DNA from: Streptomyces bikiniensis
GTDB taxonomy: Bacteria; Actinomycetota; Actinomycetes; Streptomycetales; Streptomycetaceae
NCBI GenBank assembly: GCA_000716465.1
Contig: JNWL01000010.1
Span: 83,180 to 147,179, forward strand
Length of the DNA stretch: 64,000 nt
Direction: 5' to 3'
Shown here: piece after piece, positions 20,010-28,667 of the stretch
Layout: the number at the start of each line of letters is the position of its first letter
How positions within the stretch are numbered: the stretch's first letter is position 1
Program-made: the position numbers and the translations under genes
Notes under the pieces: model-generated
The model's database searches: none
What the model saw: only the letters and a program-made list of their open reading frames with translations
Told to the model about the DNA's origin: nothing

Positions 20010-20156
20010 GTCTGTACCCCTTCGTCCAGATTCATTCCATTTGGGGATGATCACACCTACTGTTCATCCACTGAAAAGGAGGAAGGGAATCCGGCCAGGG
20101 CGACACGACGGAACGGCCGAAAAACGCCACTCGGGCGGCCCAACGGGGGCCGGTGG

Positions 20157-21041
20157 TCAGGCCGCGGCCCGACTTTCGCCGCCCTTCGCTTCCGCCCCCG
20201 CCCCCGCGCCCGCGCTCCAGCGGCCGAGGACGGGCTCGGCCAGGGTGCGGGCGGCGAGGCACAGGGTCTGGCCGTGCCGGGCGAAGAGCTCGTCGCGCGA
20301 GGTGAAGCGGCCCAGGTCGGTCCTGAGGTGGGCGGACAGGTCGCAGGGGGCGGAGCCGGCGCACGCCGGCGGCGCGTCCCAGTCGACGGCGGTCCGGGCC
20401 ACCGCCTCGAAGAGCGTCTCGGGGCCGGAGTTCGTGAAGCCCCCGCCCCCGGCCGGAGCGCCGCCGTCCGCCCCGGGCCCGTCCACCCTTGACCAGTCCG
20501 TCCCGGACCCGTCCGCCCCTGACCCGTCCGCCCCGGACCCGCGCGTCCCGTGGCCCGCGAAGAGGTCGGCCACCGGGACCCAGGCCCCGTCGAGCAGGAA
20601 CTCCGGCCACGCGAGGAGCACGTCCTCGGGCACGAGGGGGCGCAGCCCCGGGAAGCGCGGGTACCAGAAGGCGCCGTCGACCAGCAGGCCCCGGACCCGC
20701 GTGGGCACGCCGAGGGAACGGGCCACCGCCTCCAGGACCGCCATGCGCTGGCTGCACGAGCCCCGGCCGAGCCGCAGCGTCCGTGACACCCGGCGCAGGT
20801 CGTCCACGGAGTACACCGGGCGCACGGCGGAGGCGATGATCCCGTGCGCGGTCCGGAGCCGCTCGCGGTCCGTCACCGCGCCCCGCGCCCGCGCCGCGCG
20901 CCGCACCCGGTCCGCGAAGGCGGCGGTCAGGGGGTGTTCCAGGTCGAGGATCGCCGTGGGCCGGGTCGACCCCGGGGCGTCCTCCGCCGGGACGGGCTCC
21001 GGCGCGGCGGACCGGAAGGGCATCAGAAGACGGCTGGTCAT
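20157..21041 (-). CDS. Transglutaminase-like domain protein, apparent His-to-Leu change in the active site
   Basis: 294 residues with the fold signature of bacterial transglutaminase-like (papain-fold) proteins. The catalytic-Cys segment is GSCSQRM, followed by GVPTRVRGLLVDGAFWYPR. The segment that normally reads H-x-W-x-E carries Leu in place of the His (LAWPEFLLDGAWVPVADLF, codon CTC), while the later Asp is present. A low-complexity Gly/Ala/Asp repeat follows at about residues 168-198. The start at 21041 (MTSRLLMPF) is behind a GGGGAG sequence; the frame extends further upstream without protein character. If the His is truly absent, the protein may be a non-catalytic binder. Confidence 0.75.
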   Translation of the reverse strand: MTSRLLMPFRSAAPEPVPAEDAPGSTRPTAILDLEHPLTAAFADRVRRAARARGAVTDRERLRTAHGIIASAVRPVYSVDDLRRVSRTLRLGRGSCSQRMAVLEAVARSLGVPTRVRGLLVDGAFWYPRFPGLRPLVPEDVLLAWPEFLLDGAWVPVADLFAGHGTRGSGADGSGADGSGTDWSRVDGPGADGGAPAGGGGFTNSGPETLFEAVARTAVDWDAPPACAGSAPCDLSAHLRTDLGRFTSRDELFARHGQTLCLAARTLAEPVLGRWSAGAGAGAEAKGGESRAAA

Positions 21042-21205
21042 GGTGGGCTCCCCCTCTGCCGGTGATGGCGGGCCCATCCTCCCCCGGGCCGCGCGGCCCG
21101 GAGACCGCGGGGTCGCGAAAACCGGGGGTACGGGCGGCCTCCCGGCGGCCTCCGGACGGCTCGGCCCGGTCGCGGGTGGACATACCCGGACATAGCCTCG
21201 CGTGT

Positions 21206-23443
21206 GTGACGCGAAGGTATGCAGCGCGGACGGGTGCGGCGCGGACTGGTGCGGCGCGGGCGTTTCCAGCACGGTCCCGTGGAGCGCGGACGGCCGCCCG
21301 GGCCCTTCTCGCGGTCCTGGCGGCGGTGTGGTGGCTCGCCGCCCCCGCCACGGGCGGTGTCCCCGCCGCGCACGGTGTTCCCGCCGTGTCCGGTGTTGCC
21401 GCCGCGCACGGTGTTCCCGCCGTGTCCGGCGCCCGCGCCGACGACCCCGTCGTCCTGTCCCGGGACGGGCAGATCACCGACCGGGTGGGTGCCCTCCGCG
21501 ACCGCCGCGCCTCCGTGGAGCAGGCCCTCGACCGCCTCTACGAGCAGGAGCGCGTCCAGCTCTTCGTCGTCTACGTACGGGACTTCTCCGGGCGCTCCGG
21601 CCAGGACTGGGCCGACGCCACCGCCGCGCGCAACGGGTTCGGCGCCGGCGACCTGCTGCTCGCCGTCGCCACCCACGACCGGCAGTACGGCTACTCGGCC
21701 GACCCCGGCTCCGGCCTCACGCAGGCGCGGCTCGACGAGGTCGCGCGGACCGCGATCGAGCCGGCCCTGCGGCAGAACGACTGGGCCGGGGCCGCCGTCG
21801 GCGCGGCGGACGGCTACGGCGCCGTCCTCGCGGGCCGGCCGGTCACCGCTCCCCCGATCACCCCCGGGCCCGCCGACCCGGGCCACGCGTCCGACGACGG
21901 CCCCTCCGCCTCCGACCTGGTCCTGCCCGTGGTGCTGGTCGGCGGCGCCGGGGCGGTGGCGGCCTACGCGTACGCCAGGCGGCGCAAGCGGACCGGGACC
22001 CGCACCACGCCCGCGAACGGGCAGGGCTGGGGGCCGCCGAAGGAGCCCGCGCCGCCGACCCTGGACGAGCTGGACGGGGAGGCGCGCCGGACCCTGGTCG
22101 CCACCGACGACGCCGTCCGCACCAGCCGGGAGGAGCTGGGCTTCGCGTCGGCGCAGTTCGGCGAGGAGGCGGTGCGGCCCTTCACCGAGTCCGTCGCCTT
22201 CGCCCAGGAGCAGCTGACGGCGTCGTTCCGGCTGCGGCAGAAGCTGGACGACGCCTTCCCCGAGGACGACGCGACCCGCCGGTCCATGCTGGAGGAGATC
22301 CTGCGCCGCTGCGGGGAGGCGGACGCGCGGCTCGACGCCGAGACCGAGTCCTTCGACCGGCTCCGCGCCCTGGAGCGGACCGCCCCCGAGGCGCTGGCGG
22401 CGGTCGAGGCCGCGCTCCGGGAGCAGACGGCCCGGATGGGCACGGCCGAGGCGGCGCTGACCGCCATGCGCGAGCGGTACGCGGAGACGGCGGCCTCGCC
22501 CGTCGCCGGCGACGTCGAACAGGCACGGGATCGGCTGGTCTTCGCGGAGGACCGGGTCGGGCGGGCCCGGGAGCGGATCGGCGCCGGTGACAACGGCGGG
22601 GCGGCCGTGCACGTACGGGCCGCCGAGGGCGCCGTGGACCAGGCGGCCCGGCTGATCGGGGCGGTGGACCGGCGGGCGCAGGAGCTGGCCGAGGCCGTGG
22701 GCCGGCTGCCGGGCGTCCTCGCGGAGACGGACGTGGACCTCGCGGACGCCCGCGGCCTCCTGAAGGGGACCGCCGCCGGGGTGTCCACGGCCGACCTCCA
22801 GGGCCGGATCGCCCGCGCCGAGGCGGTGGTGGCCGAGGTGCGGCGGAGCGCGGAGGCCGGACGGTACGACCCGATCGGCGCCCTGCGCCGGGTCGAGGAG
22901 GCGGACGCGGCCCTGGACGAGGCCCTGGAGGGGGCGCGGGAGCGCGAGTCGGGCACGCGGCGGGCCCGCGCGCTCCTGGACCAGGCGTTGCTGACGGCCC
23001 GTTCGGCGATCGGGGCGGCCTCCGACTACGTCGCCACCCACCGGGGCGCGGTGGGCAGCGAGGCCCGGACGCGCCTGACCGAGGCCGGGCGCCGCTGGGA
23101 GGAGGCGCAGGCCCTCGCGGCCGACGACCCGCAGTCCGCCCTCGCGGAGGCCCGGCAGGCGGACGCGCTCGCCCGGCGGGCGCAGGACCTCGCCGAGCGG
23201 GACGTCCGCGCCTACGGGAACCCGATCGGCACGGGCGGGATGCCGGGGACGGGAGGGGGTTCCGGCGGGCTCGGCGGCGCGGTGCTCGGCGGCATCATCC
23301 TCGGCGGCCTCTTCGGCGGCGGAAGGGGCGGCGGGCCCGGAGGCCTCGGCGGGGGGTTCGGGGGCGGCGGCTTCGGCGGCGGGCCCGGCAGCTTCGGCGG
23401 CAGCGGCACGCGCGGCCGGCTGGGCGGCGGCGGACGCTTCTGA
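21206..23443 (+). CDS. TPM-domain membrane protein with coiled-coil region and Gly-rich tail
   Basis: About 745 residues from the GTG at 21206. The order is an N-terminal signal/anchor with the hydrophobic segment LLAVLAAVWWLAAP; four six-residue repeats (GVPA-type); a TPM domain at about residues 80-215 (QLFVVYVRDFSG, GAGDLLLAVATHDRQYG); one membrane span near residues 238-258 (LVLPVVLVGGAGAVAAYAYA) followed by RRRKR. A long Ala/Glu/Arg-rich helical, probably coiled-coil region comes next, and the last 70 residues are Gly/Phe-rich. TPM domains sit outside the membrane and occur in envelope-maintenance proteins. The pspA gene follows 61 nt later on the same strand, which points to a membrane-stress role. 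Confidence 0.85.
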   Translation: MTRRYAARTGAARTGAARAFPARSRGARTAARALLAVLAAVWWLAAPATGGVPAAHGVPAVSGVAAAHGVPAVSGARADDPVVLSRDGQITDRVGALRDRRASVEQALDRLYEQERVQLFVVYVRDFSGRSGQDWADATAARNGFGAGDLLLAVATHDRQYGYSADPGSGLTQARLDEVARTAIEPALRQNDWAGAAVGAADGYGAVLAGRPVTAPPITPGPADPGHASDDGPSASDLVLPVVLVGGAGAVAAYAYARRRKRTGTRTTPANGQGWGPPKEPAPPTLDELDGEARRTLVATDDAVRTSREELGFASAQFGEEAVRPFTESVAFAQEQLTASFRLRQKLDDAFPEDDATRRSMLEEILRRCGEADARLDAETESFDRLRALERTAPEALAAVEAALREQTARMGTAEAALTAMRERYAETAASPVAGDVEQARDRLVFAEDRVGRARERIGAGDNGGAAVHVRAAEGAVDQAARLIGAVDRRAQELAEAVGRLPGVLAETDVDLADARGLLKGTAAGVSTADLQGRIARAEAVVAEVRRSAEAGRYDPIGALRRVEEADAALDEALEGARERESGTRRARALLDQALLTARSAIGAASDYVATHRGAVGSEARTRLTEAGRRWEEAQALAADDPQSALAEARQADALARRAQDLAERDVRAYGNPIGTGGMPGTGGGSGGLGGAVLGGIILGGLFGGGRGGGPGGLGGGFGGGGFGGGPGSFGGSGTRGRLGGGGRF
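21356..21427 (+). repeat. Four tandem 18-bp repeats in the 5' part of the TPM-domain gene
   Basis: Units start at 21356, 21374, 21392 and 21410 and read GGTGTYSCCGCCGYGYMC-like. They keep the frame and encode GVPAAH, GVPAVS, GVAAAH and GVPAVS just after the signal/anchor segment. A related 15-bp repetition precedes them near 21228-21260 (ARTGA repeats in the protein). Copy number is probably variable between strains. Confidence 0.85.
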
Positions 23444-23504
23444 CCCGGGACCGCCGTCCCACGAGCACCTTCTCTCCCCCTCATCCCCCTCAAGGAGAAG
23501 TCCC

Positions 23505-24212
23505 ATGAGCAAGCAGACCGTCCTCGGCCGGGTCACCCAGCTGGCGAAGGCCAACATCAACGCCCTGCTGGACCAGGCGGAGGACCCGCAGAAGATGCTG
23601 GACCAGCTCATCCGCGACTACGCGAACAACATCGCGGACGCGGAGGAGGCGGTGGCCGCGACCATCGGCAACCTCCGGCTGATGGAGCAGGACCACCGGG
23701 AGGACGTGGAGGCGGCGAAGGAGTGGGGCGGCAAGGCGCTCGCCGCCAGCCGGAAGGCGGACGAGCTGCGGGACGGCGGGCGGGCGGCGGAGGCGGACCG
23801 CTTCGACAACCTGGCGAAGGTGGCCCTCGGCCGCCAGCTCCAGTCGGAGAAGGAGGCGCGGACGGCGGAGCCGGCGATCGCCGCGCAGACCGAGGTGGTG
23901 GCGAAGCTCAGGGACGGCCTCGACCGGATGAAGGCGAAGCTCACCGAGCTCCAGGCCAAGCGGGACGAACTGGTGGCCCGCGCCAAGTCGGCGCAGGCGC
24001 AGAACACGATGATGGACGCCGTGAAGAACGTCGACGTCCTCGACCCGACCAGCGAGCTGAGCCGCTTCGAGGACAAGGTGCGCCGGGAGGAGGCCCGGGC
24101 CCTCGGCAAGCAGGAGCTGGCGGCCTCCTCCCTGGACGCGCAGTTCGAGCAGCTGGACGCGCTCGGGGACGACGCCGAGATCGAGGCCCGGCTGGCGGCG
24201 CTCAAGAAGTGA
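23505..24212 (+). CDS. pspA: PspA/IM30 family envelope-stress protein
   Basis: 235-residue, almost wholly helical and coiled-coil protein of the phage-shock protein A / Vipp1 family. It binds the inner face of the stressed membrane and forms oligomers. Family landmarks are the start MSKQTVLGRVTQLAKANINALLDQ, the DPQKMLDQLIRDY segment, and long heptad-like stretches rich in Glu/Lys/Ala. The ATG has an AAGGAG Shine-Dalgarno sequence. It follows the TPM-domain gene by 61 nt and is probably cotranscribed with it. No PspBC or PspF homologues are nearby. Confidence 0.95.
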   Translation: MSKQTVLGRVTQLAKANINALLDQAEDPQKMLDQLIRDYANNIADAEEAVAATIGNLRLMEQDHREDVEAAKEWGGKALAASRKADELRDGGRAAEADRFDNLAKVALGRQLQSEKEARTAEPAIAAQTEVVAKLRDGLDRMKAKLTELQAKRDELVARAKSAQAQNTMMDAVKNVDVLDPTSELSRFEDKVRREEARALGKQELAASSLDAQFEQLDALGDDAEIEARLAALKK

Positions 24213-24226
24213 CCCGGCGCCACCCC

Positions 24227-24293
24227 CGTACGCGTACAGCCCGTCCCCGTACACGTACGCGTACAGCCCGCCCCCGTACGCGTACGCGTACGG
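24227..24293. repeat. GTACGCGTAC-type repeats between convergent genes, possible bidirectional terminator
   Basis: Three imperfect repeats of CCCCGTACGCGTACAGCCCG type fill almost the whole gap between pspA and the convergent phosphatase gene. The GTACGCGTAC cores are self-complementary, so either strand can form hairpins. This is a plausible terminator for both genes. Confidence 0.6.
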
Positions 24294-24294
24294 C

Positions 24295-26865
24295 TCAGAA
24301 CATGCTGAGCAGCTGCTCCACGGTCGGCTCCGCCGCCTCCCCGTCCTCCGGCAGGTCCAGTTCGAACCAGACGGTCTTGCCGCGCGGAGTGCGGCGCGAG
24401 CCCCAGGAGGAGCTGAGGAGCCCGACGAGCTGGAGGCCGCGGCCGCCCTCGTCGGTGTCCTTGGCGCGGCGGCGGCGCGGCTGGACCAGGCCGGCGTCCC
24501 AGACCTCGCAGACGAGGGTGCGGTCGCGCAGCAGGCGCAGCCGGATCTCGCCCTCGCCGTAGCGCAGGGCGTTGGTGACGAGTTCGCTGACGAGGAGTTC
24601 GACGGTGTCGACCAGCGGTTCGAGGTCCCAGGCGGCGAGCTGGGCGCGGGCGAGTTCGCGGGCGCGGCCGACCGAGCGGGGCTCCCTGGGCAGCCGCCAG
24701 TCCCCGACGGCCTCGGCGGGCAGCCCCTGGACCCGGGCCATCAGGAGGGCGATGTCGTCCTCGCCGTGCCCGGTGTTCAGGCTGCCCAGGACCCGGTCGC
24801 AGACGTCCTCCAGGGGGCGGGACGGGTCGGTGAGGGCGCGCCGGAAGGCGCTGAGGCCCTCGTCCAGGGGGTGGTCGCGGGACTCGACCAGGCCGTCGGT
24901 GTAGAGGGCGAGGAGGGCGCCCTCGGGGATCTCGACCTCGACCTCCTCGAAGGGCTCGCCGCCGACCCCGAGCGGCATACCGGGGGGCACGTCGAGCAGC
25001 CGGGCCGCCTCGCCGGGTTCGACGAGGACCGGCGGGAGGTGGCCGGCGTTGGCGAAGGTGCAGCGGCGGGTGACCGGGTCGTAGACGGCGTAGACGCAGG
25101 TGGCGAGGTAGACCTCGGAGAGCTCGGGGCCGCGGTTCTTGTGCGCGCGGGACTGCTGGGTGCCGATGGGGGCGCCGAGGCCGCGGGCGATCTCGTCCAG
25201 GTGGGAGAGGACCTCGGCCGGTTCCAGGTCGAGCTGGGCGAGGGTCCGCACGGCGGTGCGCAGTTCGCCCATGGCGACGGCGGCGCGCAGGCCGCGGCCC
25301 ATGACGTCCCCGATGACGAGGGCGGTGCGGTGGCCGGGGAGTTCGATGACGTCGAACCAGTCGCCGCCGACCTCGGTGGCGTCGGTGCCGGGGAGGTAGC
25401 GGCAGGCGATGTCGAGTCCGGCGGCCTCGGGGTCGCCGGGCGGGAGCAGGCTGCGCTGGAGGATGAGGGCCCGCTCGTGTTCGCGGCGGTAGAGGCGGGC
25501 GTTGTCGATGCAGACGGCGGCCCGGGCGGCGAGTTCGACGGCGAGGGCCCGGTCGCGCTCCCCGAAGGGCTCGCTGCCCTTGGCGCGGGAGAACTGGACG
25601 AGGCCGACGACGGTGTCGTGGGCGGTCATGGGGACGACCAGGGTGGACCGGGCGAGGTCGCCGTCGTCGCCGTGGACCGTGCGGACGCGGCCGGTGCGGA
25701 GGGCTCCGGCGTACGGGGAGTTGAAGGGGTAGCGGTGGACGGCGCCGACCTCGATGGGCACGGTGCCCGGGCAGCCGGGGTCGGAGGCGTGGCCCTCGTC
25801 GGTCCTGCGGGGGGTGTCGGAGACGGCGCTGGCGAAGGCGACCCGGCGCAGTTCGGCGCTGCCGGCCCCGTAGCCGACGTCGTGGGAGCTGCCCCAGCGG
25901 CCCGGCGGCGCCTCGTCGCCGGTGAGGAGGCCCTGGTAGAGGTCGACGGAGGCGAGGTCGCAGAAGCCGGGGACGGCGACGTCGAGGAGTTCGCGGGCGG
26001 TGGCCTCCAGGTCCAGGGTGTTGCCGATGCGGGCGCCGGCCTGGTTGAGGAGGGCGAGGTTGCGGCGGGCGCTGGCGGCCTCCCGGGCCGCGTTGTGGCG
26101 GCGGGTGACGTCGATGCCGAGGCCCGCGACGCCGATCGGGCGGCCGGAGCCGCTGTGCACGCGGTAGAGGTTGATGGACCAGTGGCGGCGGTCCCTGGCG
26201 CCGGGGGCGGCGCCGACGATCCTCAGGTCGGTGACGGACTCGCCGGTCTCCAGGACCTTCCGCAGGGCGCCGGTCATCCGGTCGGCCTCGGCGCGGCTCA
26301 GGTAGTCGTGGACGGTGCGGCCGCGGTGGTCGTCGGCTTCGCCGCCGAAGACGGTGGCGAAGCGCCGGTTGGCCCGCCGGACGGTGAGGTCGGTGTCGAA
26401 GAGGAGGAACCCGAAGGGCGATTGGCCGAATATCGCCTGGGAGGCGGCGAGGTCGGTCTCGATGCGGCGGAGGGCGCGCACGTCGACGACGATGCACAGC
26501 GCGGCCCGCTCCCCCGTCTCGGTCTCGGTCGGCATGACGTACATCTCGGCCACGCCGTGGGGGCGTTCCTCGCCGGGGACGCGGAAGGGGACGAGGCCCG
26601 TCCACTCCTTGCCGTCGAGGATCTCCTTGACCCTCCGGTGACCGCGCTCGCGCAGGTCGGCGGGCATGAAGACCTCCACGGGGTCCTTGCCCCTGGCCTC
26701 CTCCGCGGTGACGCCGAAGAGGTCCACGGCCCTCCGGCTCCACTGCTCGACCAGGCCGTCGGGCCCGATCGAGAAGGAGGCCACCCGGATGTAGTCGTAG
26801 AGGGAGCCGGGCGGGCTGCTCTGCCACACGACGCCGCCGCTCGCCGTCCCAGGTATCTCGCTCAC
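24295..26865 (-). CDS. PAS-PAS-GAF-SpoIIE phosphatase with C-terminal anti-sigma ATPase domain
   Basis: 856-residue signalling protein. Two PAS domains (about 25-130 and 137-260) are followed by a GAF domain (about 280-450). A linker ERALILQRSLLP leads into a PP2C/SpoIIE phosphatase domain (about 470-700), with GGDWFDVIEL, GDVMGRG and GHGEDDIALL metal-site motifs. A HATPase_c_2 domain (about 720-845) has the N-box ELLVSELVTNALRYG and DEGGRGLQLVG. The architecture predicts both dephosphorylation of anti-anti-sigma factors and anti-sigma kinase activity, controlled by sensed ligands or redox state. The GTG at 26865 is behind GGAGGGGACGG. A stand-alone relative of its last domain lies upstream at 27010-27432. 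Confidence 0.93.
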   Translation of the reverse strand: MSEIPGTASGGVVWQSSPPGSLYDYIRVASFSIGPDGLVEQWSRRAVDLFGVTAEEARGKDPVEVFMPADLRERGHRRVKEILDGKEWTGLVPFRVPGEERPHGVAEMYVMPTETETGERAALCIVVDVRALRRIETDLAASQAIFGQSPFGFLLFDTDLTVRRANRRFATVFGGEADDHRGRTVHDYLSRAEADRMTGALRKVLETGESVTDLRIVGAAPGARDRRHWSINLYRVHSGSGRPIGVAGLGIDVTRRHNAAREAASARRNLALLNQAGARIGNTLDLEATARELLDVAVPGFCDLASVDLYQGLLTGDEAPPGRWGSSHDVGYGAGSAELRRVAFASAVSDTPRRTDEGHASDPGCPGTVPIEVGAVHRYPFNSPYAGALRTGRVRTVHGDDGDLARSTLVVPMTAHDTVVGLVQFSRAKGSEPFGERDRALAVELAARAAVCIDNARLYRREHERALILQRSLLPPGDPEAAGLDIACRYLPGTDATEVGGDWFDVIELPGHRTALVIGDVMGRGLRAAVAMGELRTAVRTLAQLDLEPAEVLSHLDEIARGLGAPIGTQQSRAHKNRGPELSEVYLATCVYAVYDPVTRRCTFANAGHLPPVLVEPGEAARLLDVPPGMPLGVGGEPFEEVEVEIPEGALLALYTDGLVESRDHPLDEGLSAFRRALTDPSRPLEDVCDRVLGSLNTGHGEDDIALLMARVQGLPAEAVGDWRLPREPRSVGRARELARAQLAAWDLEPLVDTVELLVSELVTNALRYGEGEIRLRLLRDRTLVCEVWDAGLVQPRRRRAKDTDEGGRGLQLVGLLSSSWGSRRTPRGKTVWFELDLPEDGEAAEPTVEQLLSMF

Positions 26866-27009
26866 GCGACCGTCCCCTCCAGCTCACCGCACCGGACCGG
26901 CCATGCCCGCAGTATTCAATACGGCGGGCTCCGGCGGTACGACGTTCACGATCACAGGGTGGTCTCGTTCGCTCCTCGCCGAGTACCGGTGATCGTTGTC
27001 CCACCCTCT

Positions 27010-27432
27010 TTACTCACCAGGCAGAGCCAGCTCGAACCATACGGTTTTGCCGACGGTCCCCTTGCGGGTCCCCCAGCGGCGGGCGGTGCCGGCCACGAGG
27101 CCGAGGCCGCGGCCCCCCTCGTCGTCGGGCCCGGGGGCCTTGGCGGTCGGCGGATCCGGAAGCGGATCGGAGACCTCCACGAGCAGCGCCGTGCAGTGGG
27201 CCGGGTCGGCGCCGTCGGGGTGGACGCGGACCAGGCGGACCCCGATGGGGCCGGAGGCGTACCGCAGGGAGTTGGTCACCAGCTCGCTGACCAGCAGGAC
27301 GGTCACGTCGCCGAGGAGTCCGTCGAGCTCCCAGGCGCGGAGGGTCTCGCGCACCGCGTGGCGGGCGGTGCGCACGGCGTTCGCCTCGGCCGGGAAGGTC
27401 CACTCGGCGCGGTCGCCGTCGGTGTAGATCAC
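27010..27432 (-). CDS. Stand-alone anti-sigma-type ATP-binding protein (HATPase_c_2, RsbW-like)
   Basis: 140 residues forming a single GHKL ATPase domain, with the N-box VLLVSELVTNSLRYA and the G-box region DDEGGRGLGLVAG, then KTVWFELALP. Such proteins act as Ser kinases or anti-sigma factors in partner-switching networks, or as bare nucleotide-binding regulators. The GTG start at 27432 has only a modest purine-rich upstream sequence. The C-terminus (TVGKTVWFELALP) closely matches that of the neighbouring phosphatase, suggesting a shared ancestral domain. No anti-sigma antagonist (STAS) gene is visible nearby. Confidence 0.9.
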   Translation of the reverse strand: MIYTDGDRAEWTFPAEANAVRTARHAVRETLRAWELDGLLGDVTVLLVSELVTNSLRYASGPIGVRLVRVHPDGADPAHCTALLVEVSDPLPDPPTAKAPGPDDEGGRGLGLVAGTARRWGTRKGTVGKTVWFELALPGE

Positions 27433-27578
27433 ACCCGATCACTTCCCCAGCCGTGGGTCAGCAGGAAGGCCCGCGCCTTCGCGCGAGGTACCAATGGGGA
27501 CATACCCACCATATGCGGCAAGTTATCCCACCGGGGGCGGTCACCGGCGCACGGTGGCACGAACGGCGTAGGGAGCGG

Positions 27579-27605
27579 CCGGGCGCCCGCCGGAGGGGCG
27601 CCCGG
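27579..27605 (-). terminator. Terminator downstream of the NUDIX gene
   Basis: Inverted repeat CCGGGCGCC (27579-27587) / GGCGCCCGG (27597-27605) with a 9-nt loop, 27 nt after the NUDIX stop. A GGGCGCCC core allows a tighter alternative fold. Confidence 0.55.
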
Positions 27606-27631
27606 GGGATGCCCGGGGGACGCCGGGGGCC

Positions 27632-28063
27632 TCAGTGCTCCGGGAGCCGCAGCCCGGCCTCGGCGACGGCGGGGCGGTCCTGGTCGAGCCAGTCGACCGA
27701 GTCCAGCTCCGAGCGGGTGAGCCAGCGCAGTTCGTCGTGGTCCTCCAGGGGGCGCGGTTCGCCGGAGAGCAGGCGGGCGGTCCACACCCGCAGGACGTAG
27801 CCGGGTTTCAGCGGCCACTCGCCGGGGATGCGCTCCCCCGGCTCGACCTCCACGCCGAGCTCCTCCCGGAGCTCCCGGACCAGGGCCTCCTCCGGGCCCT
27901 CGCCCGGTTCGAGCTTGCCGCCGGGCAGTTCCCAGCGGCCGGCGAGGTCGGCGGGGGCGCTGCGCCGGGCGGCGAGCAGGCGCCCCCGGTCGTAGAGGGC
28001 GCCGGCGACGACGACCACGGGGACGGGGTCGCGGCGGTGGGTCTCGGTGGTGCGTTCCGTCAT
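27632..28063 (-). CDS. NUDIX hydrolase (MutT-like nucleoside polyphosphate pyrophosphatase)
   Basis: 143 residues. The complete Nudix box spans Gly49 to Val71 (GKLEPGE, seven residues, then REL-REELGV), matching GX5EX7REUXEEXGU, so it should cleave a nucleoside diphosphate-X bond with divalent metal. A WELPGGK approach and LRWL near the C-terminus resemble MutT/CTP-pyrophosphohydrolase enzymes that clean damaged nucleotides. The exact substrate is unknown. The small SPOR-like gene lies 45 nt upstream on the same strand. Confidence 0.93.
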   Translation of the reverse strand: MTERTTETHRRDPVPVVVVAGALYDRGRLLAARRSAPADLAGRWELPGGKLEPGEGPEEALVRELREELGVEVEPGERIPGEWPLKPGYVLRVWTARLLSGEPRPLEDHDELRWLTRSELDSVDWLDQDRPAVAEAGLRLPEH

Positions 28064-28108
28064 GGCGCGAGCGTAGCCGGGACCCGGGGACGGGGGTCCG
28101 CGGGCGGC

Positions 28109-28288
28109 TCAGAGGGCGGGGCTGCCGATGCGCTCGACCCAGTAGAGCTGCTTGTGGCCGCGGTCGTCGAGGCTGTCCGCGACCTTCCGCGCCTCGCCCT
28201 CGGTCGCGTACCGCCCCACCCGGTAGCGGTTGCCGTTGTCGTCCTGCCGAATGACGAGCCAGGGGAGGACGGGGTCGCTGTCGGTCAT
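28109..28288 (-). CDS. Small SPOR-domain-like protein
   Basis: 59-residue acidic protein, ATG at 28288 and stop at 28109-28111, with a strong GGAGGGAGGAG Shine-Dalgarno sequence. The sequence contains WLVIRQDDNGNRYRVGRYAT, then EGEARKVADSL and KQLYWVERIG. This is the beta-alpha-beta pattern of SPOR-like peptidoglycan-binding domains, although the protein has no signal peptide or membrane anchor and is therefore probably cytoplasmic. Small proteins of this type are common in Streptomyces, but their role is not known. It is on the same strand as the NUDIX gene and may be cotranscribed with it. Confidence 0.8.
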   Translation of the reverse strand: MTDSDPVLPWLVIRQDDNGNRYRVGRYATEGEARKVADSLDDRGHKQLYWVERIGSPAL

Positions 28289-28667
28289 CGGGCTCCTCCC
28301 TCCGCCGGTCCGCGTGCCGTCAAGGATCTCCGGGAAACCGCAATCCGCATATGCCGGAGCTTACGCCTGACCTTCACACAGCGGATACGGGTTTACACAA
28401 AGAGGCACGGTTCGGCCGGTTACCGACGGAGCGCGGCCGAAGTCGGGCCCCACCCCGGACGGCCACGCACCCTGACCCCCCGTCACCCGCCACCCCCACA
28501 CAGGAGTACGCCCCCGGCCCCGGAGGCACGGGCACACGGGCCGACGGGCCCACCCCCCACCGCCCCGAACACCCCCGAAAACCCCCGCGCGGGCACGAAC
28601 GGGCGACGGGCCGCGCGGACGCGGCGGGTCCGCGGCACCGGGAGTGCGGCGCGGGCCCCGCCCCGCG
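28289..28667. other. Gene-poor C-rich region
   Basis: No gene supported. The right two thirds (about 28440-28640) is a strongly C-biased stretch of CCC/CAC runs without protein-like coding in any frame. The left part, next to the small SPOR-like gene, is less GC-rich (around 28340-28410) and is the likely promoter area for that minus-strand unit. I cannot name hexamers. Confidence 0.45.

Noticed and set aside
21356-21427. Tandem 18-bp repeats as a CRISPR array
   Set aside because: Units are directly adjacent without spacers, stay in frame within a gene, and encode six-residue repeats.
24227-24293. GTACGCGTAC repeats as an attachment site or replication origin
   Set aside because: They fill the gap between convergent genes, are short and self-complementary, and no integrase or replication gene is near; a terminator role is simpler.
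28440-28640. Possible coding in the C-rich stretch upstream of the GntR gene
   Set aside because: All frames give Pro/Thr/Arg-rich sequence without a start, Shine-Dalgarno sequence or codon pattern of a real gene.
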